From positions 620,001 to 684,000 of the forward strand of contig NZ_LMKL01000001.1 in NCBI RefSeq assembly GCF_001421505.1: a stretch of 64,000 nt of DNA, in the 5' to 3' direction. This stretch comes from Sphingomonas sp. Leaf17 (GTDB lineage: Bacteria > Pseudomonadota > Alphaproteobacteria > Sphingomonadales > Sphingomonadaceae). Both the position numbers and the translations under genes were made by a program. Below are positions 60,248 through 64,000 of the stretch, in pieces; within the stretch, counting starts at the first letter, position 1, and every line of letters begins with the position of its first letter. The notes beneath the pieces were generated by a model. That model was not told the DNA's origin. It was given only the letters and a program-made list of their open reading frames with translations, and did no database searches.

Positions 60248-60994
60248 ATGCCCCCCATCCCCAAACGCACCGTGACGACCCTTGCCCTGGCCGCCGCCAT
60301 GCTGGCCGGCATGCCCGCCACGGCCCAGGTGGCACAGACCGTCGAGCCGATGATCCCGGCCGCCGGCACCATCCTGGACGTCCGCGCGGAGGGCAAGACC
60401 ACCCGGACGCCCGATCTGGCGACGATCCGCGCGGGCGTCGTGTCGCAGGCCGCCACCGCCGCAGCGGCGCTCGGCGACAATGCGCAGCGCATGGCCAGGG
60501 TTCTGGCCGCGCTGAAGCGGGCCGGTATCGCCGCGCGGGATATCGCCACCGCCAATGTCGGGCTGTCGCCGCAATATCGCTATGCCGAGAACCAGCCCCC
60601 GGTCGTGACCGGCTATCAGGCGACCAACAGCGTCGCGATCCGCTTCCGCGACGTGGCCCGCGCGGGCACCATTCTCGACACGCTGGTGGCGCAGGGGGCC
60701 AACCAGATCGACGGCCCCAATTTGTCGCTGGCCGATCCCGACGCCGCGCTGGACGAGGCCAGGGTCGACGCCGTCAAGCGCGCGCGCGCCAAGGCCGAGC
60801 TGTACGCCCGTGCCGCCGGGATGAGCATTGCCCGGATCGTGTCGATCGACGAGGCGGGGCAGAATGACGGCGGCGGCGGCAATCCGATGCCGATGATGAT
60901 GGTCCGCAAGATGGCCGCCGATTCCAGCACCCAGGTCTCGGCCGGCGAAACCGACGTCACCGTGTCGCTGTCCGTCCGCTTCCTGCTGAAATAA
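60248..60994 (+). CDS. SIMPL-domain (DUF541) periplasmic protein
   Basis: A 248-residue protein with a signal peptide (TVTTLALAAAMLAGMPATAQ). The SIMPL domain has EGKTTRTPDLATIRAGVV, DIATANVGLSPQYRY and YQATNSVAIRFRD, and ends VSLSVRFLLK. Family members form oligomeric rings in the periplasm and are linked to envelope or oxidative stress; function is not well defined. ATG at 60248 starts the signal peptide. A hairpin follows the stop. Confidence 0.88.
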   Translation: MPPIPKRTVTTLALAAAMLAGMPATAQVAQTVEPMIPAAGTILDVRAEGKTTRTPDLATIRAGVVSQAATAAAALGDNAQRMARVLAALKRAGIAARDIATANVGLSPQYRYAENQPPVVTGYQATNSVAIRFRDVARAGTILDTLVAQGANQIDGPNLSLADPDAALDEARVDAVKRARAKAELYARAAGMSIARIVSIDEAGQNDGGGGNPMPMMMVRKMAADSSTQVSAGETDVTVSLSVRFLLK

Positions 60995-60999
60995 CCACG

Positions 61000-61030
61000 A
61001 AAAAGGGCCGCCCGGTTACCCGGACGGCCC
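61000..61030 (-). terminator. Terminator of the GlsB gene, possibly bidirectional
   Basis: An 11-bp stem with one mismatch (GGGCCGCCCGG / CCGGACGGCCC, 61005-61030), TTAC loop, followed on the minus strand by five T residues (A at 61000-61004). Convergent position suits both flanking genes; the U-tract favours the minus strand. Confidence 0.7.
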
Positions 61031-61057
61031 CATTTCCAAGACAAGACGATCGTGGTG

Positions 61058-61318
61058 TTAGCGGACGCGGCCGCGACGCACGAGGTTCACGATCGCGAGC
61101 AGGATGATCGCACCCACCAGCGACACTAGGAACGACGTGATGTTCAGCGGCGCATTGTTGATCGAGCCGCCCGAGATGATGAGGCCACCGATGAACGCAC
61201 CAACAACGCCGACGACGATGTTCAGGAAGATGCCCTGCTGTGCGTCGGTGCGCATGATGATGCTTGCGAGCCAGCCGATGATACCGCCGATGACGAGCCA
61301 GATGATGAGATTGATCAT
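61058..61318 (-). CDS. GlsB/YeaQ/YmgE-family membrane protein
   Basis: An 86-residue protein with three hydrophobic helices. Signature: LIIWLVIGGIIGWLASIIM, then NIVVGVVGAFIGGLI, then LVSLVGAIILLAIVNLVRRG. The GlsB/Tag family is associated with stress resistance; molecular role unknown. The ATG at 61318 has GGAGGGAA upstream. Followed by an intrinsic terminator. Confidence 0.92.
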   Translation of the reverse strand: MINLIIWLVIGGIIGWLASIIMRTDAQQGIFLNIVVGVVGAFIGGLIISGGSINNAPLNITSFLVSLVGAIILLAIVNLVRRGRVR

Positions 61319-61408
61319 GATGTTCCCTCCGTTACTCCGGCCCCTTAGCCGTATGTGACGAAGACTCTCGAGGCCCGAACATTGTTCCGGCCTCGTTCCT
61401 AACAAATA

Positions 61409-61708
61409 TCAGTATCGTTGCTGGCGTTCGTACAGCGACCGGTAATGCTGGATGCGGGTTACGCGCAAACCGGGCATGCCCGACCGGTCGATCGCGCGCT
61501 GCCAGCTGGCGAACTCCTCGACCGTCAGATTGTACCGCGCACACACCTCGTCCACCGACAGCAGCCCGCCATTGACGGCCGCGACGACCTCGGCCTTGCG
61601 ACGCACGACCCAGCGCGTGGTGCTGGGCGGCGGCAGGGTATCGAGCGTCAGCGGCTCTCCCAATGGCCCGATCACCTTGGCGGGACGGATTTTCTGATTC
61701 TCGATCAT
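61409..61708 (-). CDS. sciP: CtrA inhibitor SciP (DUF1153)
   Basis: A 99-residue HTH protein of the DUF1153 family, known in Caulobacter as SciP, which binds CtrA-regulated promoters or CtrA itself to repress transcription after division. Sequence marks: PPPSTTRWVVRRKAEVVAAV, LSVDEVCARYNLTVEEFASW and GLRVTRIQHYR. Length equals the Caulobacter protein closely. It indicates that the organism runs the alphaproteobacterial CtrA cell-cycle circuit. No obvious TTAA-type CtrA site was found upstream. Confidence 0.92.
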   Translation of the reverse strand: MIENQKIRPAKVIGPLGEPLTLDTLPPPSTTRWVVRRKAEVVAAVNGGLLSVDEVCARYNLTVEEFASWQRAIDRSGMPGLRVTRIQHYRSLYERQQRY

Positions 61709-61810
61709 ACGCTAAACCTCGATCGGGGCGGGGGGCCCCCTCTCATTGACTTGAACACTCATACCGGCGGGTCTTGAACGCCGACATAAACGGCTAGGTA
61801 AACATCGCCT

Positions 61811-62038
61811 TCATTGCTCCTTCCACCGCACTAATGCCGACGCCATCGCCCCGTTGAACGCACCATCCAGTGGCGCGAACAGCCGGGGGTCCACCAGGGT
61901 CCGGGTAAACGCCGCCTCGATCGTCGCCGTCCGGCTCGCCGCCTGCCGCGCCGCCACCCCGACCATCAGGACGGCGAGATCGGCGGGCAGCACCGTGACT
62001 TCGGCAACACGATCGAAACGGGTAAAACTCAGATCCAA
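61811..62038 (-). CDS. Possible hypothetical small protein
   Basis: A 75-codon frame from a TTG at 62038 (LDLSFTRFDRVAEVTVLPADLAVLMVG) to a TGA. Its composition looks protein-like, and it fills an otherwise empty gap between SciP and mnmA, but the start codon is weak and no family is recognised. Upstream in-frame codons run into the mnmA promoter region without a clear start. Confidence 0.35.
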   Translation of the reverse strand: MDLSFTRFDRVAEVTVLPADLAVLMVGVAARQAASRTATIEAAFTRTLVDPRLFAPLDGAFNGAMASALVRWKEQ

Positions 62039-62170
62039 TGCATAGGTCCTCGTGCCTTCGCTGTGGATGGTGTAGGCCGCAGGGGATGAAAGTCGGGTAA
62101 AGCCGGACGCAATGTCTCGTGAATAATTGTAAATAAATGCAGGGTGCGAACGCACGCCTCTCTGGTGACG

Positions 62171-63310
62171 ATGATGGATGACGTGATGATGCCGGCGAAC
62201 GGCGAATTCCAGCTTGGGGCCGACATGACGGGCAAACGCATCGTCGTGGCGATGTCCGGCGGCGTCGACAGTTCGGTCGTCGCCGCGCTGGCCGTCGCGA
62301 CAGGCGCGGAGACGATCGGCGTCACCCTGCAGCTCTACGATCACGGCGAGGCGGTCGGCCGCGCGGGCAGTTGCTGCGCTGGCCGCGACATCCGCGACGC
62401 GCGCGCGGTATGCGACCGGCTGGGCATCGCGCATTACGTCTTCGACCACGAGACCAGCTTTCGCGAACAGGTCGTCGACCGGTTCGCCGATGAATATCTC
62501 GCCGGCCGCACGCCGATCCCCTGCGTCCAGTGCAACATGGGACCAAAGTTCACCGACCTGCTGAAGCTGGCGCGCGATCTTGGCGCGGATTGCTTGGCGA
62601 CCGGCCATTATGTCCGCCGGGTCCCAAATGCGAACGGGGGCGCGCATGGGGCCGAACTGCACCGCGGTGCCGACCCGGCGCGCGACCAGAGCTATTTCCT
62701 GTTCGCGACGACGCAGGACCAGCTCGACTATCTGCGCTTTCCGCTGGGGGGCCTGCCCAAGCCGCGCGTTCGCGAGATCGCCGCCGAGCTGGGCTTGAGC
62801 GTCGCGCTGAAGCCCGACAGTCAGGATATCTGTTTCGTGCCGGACGGCGATTATGCCGGGCTGGTGAAGAAGTTGCGCCCCGATGCCGACACCGCCGGCG
62901 ACATCGTCGACCTTGCCGGGCGGGTGCTCGGCCAGCATCGCGGGCTGATCCACTTTACCGTCGGCCAGCGGCGCGGGCTGGAAATCGGCGGCGCGCCCGA
63001 ACCCTATTACGTCGTGCGGCTAGAACCGGAGACGAAGCGGGTCGTCGTCGGACCGCGCCGGGCGCTGGCGGTGACCGCGGCGCGGCTGGAGGCGATCAAC
63101 TGGCTGGGTGGCGATTTCACCGGACCGCTGACCGCCAAGGTCCGGTCAATGGCGAAGCCGGTACCGGCCCGGCTGGACGGCGACCGCCTGGTGTTCGACG
63201 CGGACGAATATGGCGTGGCACCCGGCCAGGCGGCAGTGCTCTATGCCGGCGAACGCGTTCTGGGCGGCGGCTGGATCGCCGAGACGGAGGCGGCGCTGGT
63301 CGACGCCTGA
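62171..63310 (+). CDS. mnmA: tRNA-specific 2-thiouridylase MnmA
   Basis: A ~379-residue MnmA. The N-terminal PP-loop is [15 protein letters not shown]. Catalytic Cys pair: first in PIPCVQCN, second in [22 protein letters not shown] and [16 protein letters not shown] belong to the C-terminal domains. It thiolates U34 of tRNA-Glu, -Gln and -Lys. Several in-frame ATGs (62171, 62174, 62186) and an internal [12 protein letters not shown] are possible starts; 62171 is chosen. Confidence 0.93.
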   Translation: MMDDVMMPANGEFQLGADMTGKRIVVAMSGGVDSSVVAALAVATGAETIGVTLQLYDHGEAVGRAGSCCAGRDIRDARAVCDRLGIAHYVFDHETSFREQVVDRFADEYLAGRTPIPCVQCNMGPKFTDLLKLARDLGADCLATGHYVRRVPNANGGAHGAELHRGADPARDQSYFLFATTQDQLDYLRFPLGGLPKPRVREIAAELGLSVALKPDSQDICFVPDGDYAGLVKKLRPDADTAGDIVDLAGRVLGQHRGLIHFTVGQRRGLEIGGAPEPYYVVRLEPETKRVVVGPRRALAVTAARLEAINWLGGDFTGPLTAKVRSMAKPVPARLDGDRLVFDADEYGVAPGQAAVLYAGERVLGGGWIAETEAALVDA

Positions 63311-63345
63311 AGCGACCGAAACGCACCCCCGCGCGTTTGACGGTC

Positions 63346-63615
63346 ATGGATATCGAAACTTTGCGCCGCCGCATGGAGGCCGCCGCCGCCGCGCTCGATT
63401 TCGAAACGGCGAAAGGCTTGCGCGACCAGATCAGCCTGCTGACCGGGGCCGGGGACGATGCGGTCCCGGCCGACACCGCCGGTCTGACCCGTCAGCAACC
63501 CGGCGCGATGGGTCTTGGCACCAGCCAGCAGCGGATGACCCCTCCTCCGGGCTGGACACCGCCGAAGAAACCCGACCCGATGACCCGCGGCCGTGGCCGC
63601 AGACGCGGCGGTTAA
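63346..63615 (+). CDS. UvrB/UvrC-motif protein
   Basis: An 89-residue protein with a UVR motif (MDIETLRRRMEAAAAALDFETAKGLRDQISLL, residues 1-32), the helical hairpin through which UvrB and UvrC interact. A Pro/Gly-rich, basic tail follows (TPPPGWTPPKKPDPM, RGRGRRRGG). It starts 35 bases after mnmA on the same strand. Family members are small, often stand-alone, and their function is unknown. Confidence 0.82.
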   Translation: MDIETLRRRMEAAAAALDFETAKGLRDQISLLTGAGDDAVPADTAGLTRQQPGAMGLGTSQQRMTPPPGWTPPKKPDPMTRGRGRRRGG

Positions 63616-64000
63616 CCCAGCAGGAAAACGCCCTCGATCACCGTCACGCAGGCTCCGCCAAGGATGACCCGGTCGCCGTCCAGCCGGCAAGCGACATGGC
63701 CGCCACGCGCGCTGGCCTGATAGGCACTGAAACGGTCGCGACCGAGTATCCTTGCCCAATACGGCACCATGACCGCATGCGCGGACCCGGTCACCGGATC
63801 CTCGTCGATCGCATAGGCCGGGGTAAAGACCCGGGAGACGATGTCGGCGGTCGTCCCGCGCGCCGCGACGACCGCGACCAGTCGTCCCTCTGCCGCCAGC
63901 GCGCGCTGGTCGGGCATCAGGCCGCGCACGACGGCCTCGTCCTCCACGATGACAAGCGCATAGCCCTTGTCATGCCACAGCGTTTCAACCGCGCCGTCCA
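63612..64000 (-). CDS. PhzF-family isomerase/epimerase, C-terminal part
   Basis: The C-terminal ~129 residues of a PhzF/YddE-family enzyme: ADIVSRVFTPAYAIDEDPVTGSAHAVMVPYW contains the family's conserved DPVTGSAH loop, and GRDRFSAYQASARGGHVACRL follows. The reading frame is open to the end of the window, so the N-terminal half lies outside. Substrate unknown. Convergent with the UVR-motif gene, overlapping by 4 bases. Confidence 0.85.
   Translation of the reverse strand, partial: DGAVETLWHDKGYALVIVEDEAVVRGLMPDQRALAAEGRLVAVVAARGTTADIVSRVFTPAYAIDEDPVTGSAHAVMVPYWARILGRDRFSAYQASARGGHVACRLDGDRVILGGACVTVIEGVFLLG

Overview
The window looks like chromosome of a high-GC alphaproteobacterium, most likely a sphingomonad (Sphingomonadaceae). 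The evidence is a SciP-type CtrA inhibitor, the STAS-MlaE/MlaF/MlaD/lipoprotein operon, a DUF5818 protein, a TonB receptor for nutrient uptake, a large AT-family autotransporter, and dense minus-strand coding. No rRNA, plasmid or replication-origin signal was seen.

Layout. 1-5.5 kb: end of an SLC13-type permease, a K+ channel with a TrkA-N domain, a Crp/Fnr regulator, and a divergent three-gene operon (class II aldolase, lactate-monooxygenase-like flavoenzyme, HAD hydrolase) with a Crp-geometry dyad between regulator and operon. 5.7-13.3 kb: a TIGR03032-type protein, a 1688-residue autotransporter with its own terminator, and a divergent AraC regulator. 13.5-14.4 kb: an IS6-family element plus an extra IS end that supplies the stop codon of a CoA-transferase. 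14.4-32.8 kb: a catabolic region. It has a translationally coupled operon (amidohydrolase, DUF2817 M14-like hydrolase, enolase-superfamily enzyme, CapA-like protein), an Atg22/UMF1-like transporter, a TetR regulator, and an operon of astD, astA, class III aminotransferase, FAD-linked 2-hydroxyacid dehydrogenase and DUF1338/HglS. LysR, TonB receptor and RpiR genes follow.

33.2-48.9 kb is accessory DNA. It carries two IS3-family elements, short dispersed repeats, a GlxA-type regulator, a J-domain protein, an MFS transporter, a GIY-YIG protein, a WYL regulator fragment, a HEPN-like protein cut at an IS boundary, an extra bS21 gene, an XRE regulator beside a QxK-type nuclease, and a DUF5681/ParB-methyltransferase pair. 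It ends at a tRNA-Ser(GGA), a common integration site. 49-64 kb is core-like: cyclophilin, Mla lipid transport, HAD-IB phosphatase, DUF445, RND efflux pair, SIMPL protein, GlsB-type protein, SciP, MnmA, a UVR-motif protein and the end of a PhzF-family gene.

The most interesting system is the operon at 22.7-28.6 kb. It puts arginine-succinyltransferase-pathway enzymes (AstA, AstC-like, AstD; no AstB or AstE nearby) under one promoter with the two enzymes that take 2-oxoadipate to 2-oxoglutarate (HglS and a D-2-hydroxyglutarate dehydrogenase-like protein). This suggests, by inference, a succinylated route of lysine degradation through N-succinyl-2-aminoadipate. Second are a HEPN-like gene next to a WYL regulator fragment in a possible defence island, and a perfectly conserved RpiR-type operator present twice, 1.2 kb apart.
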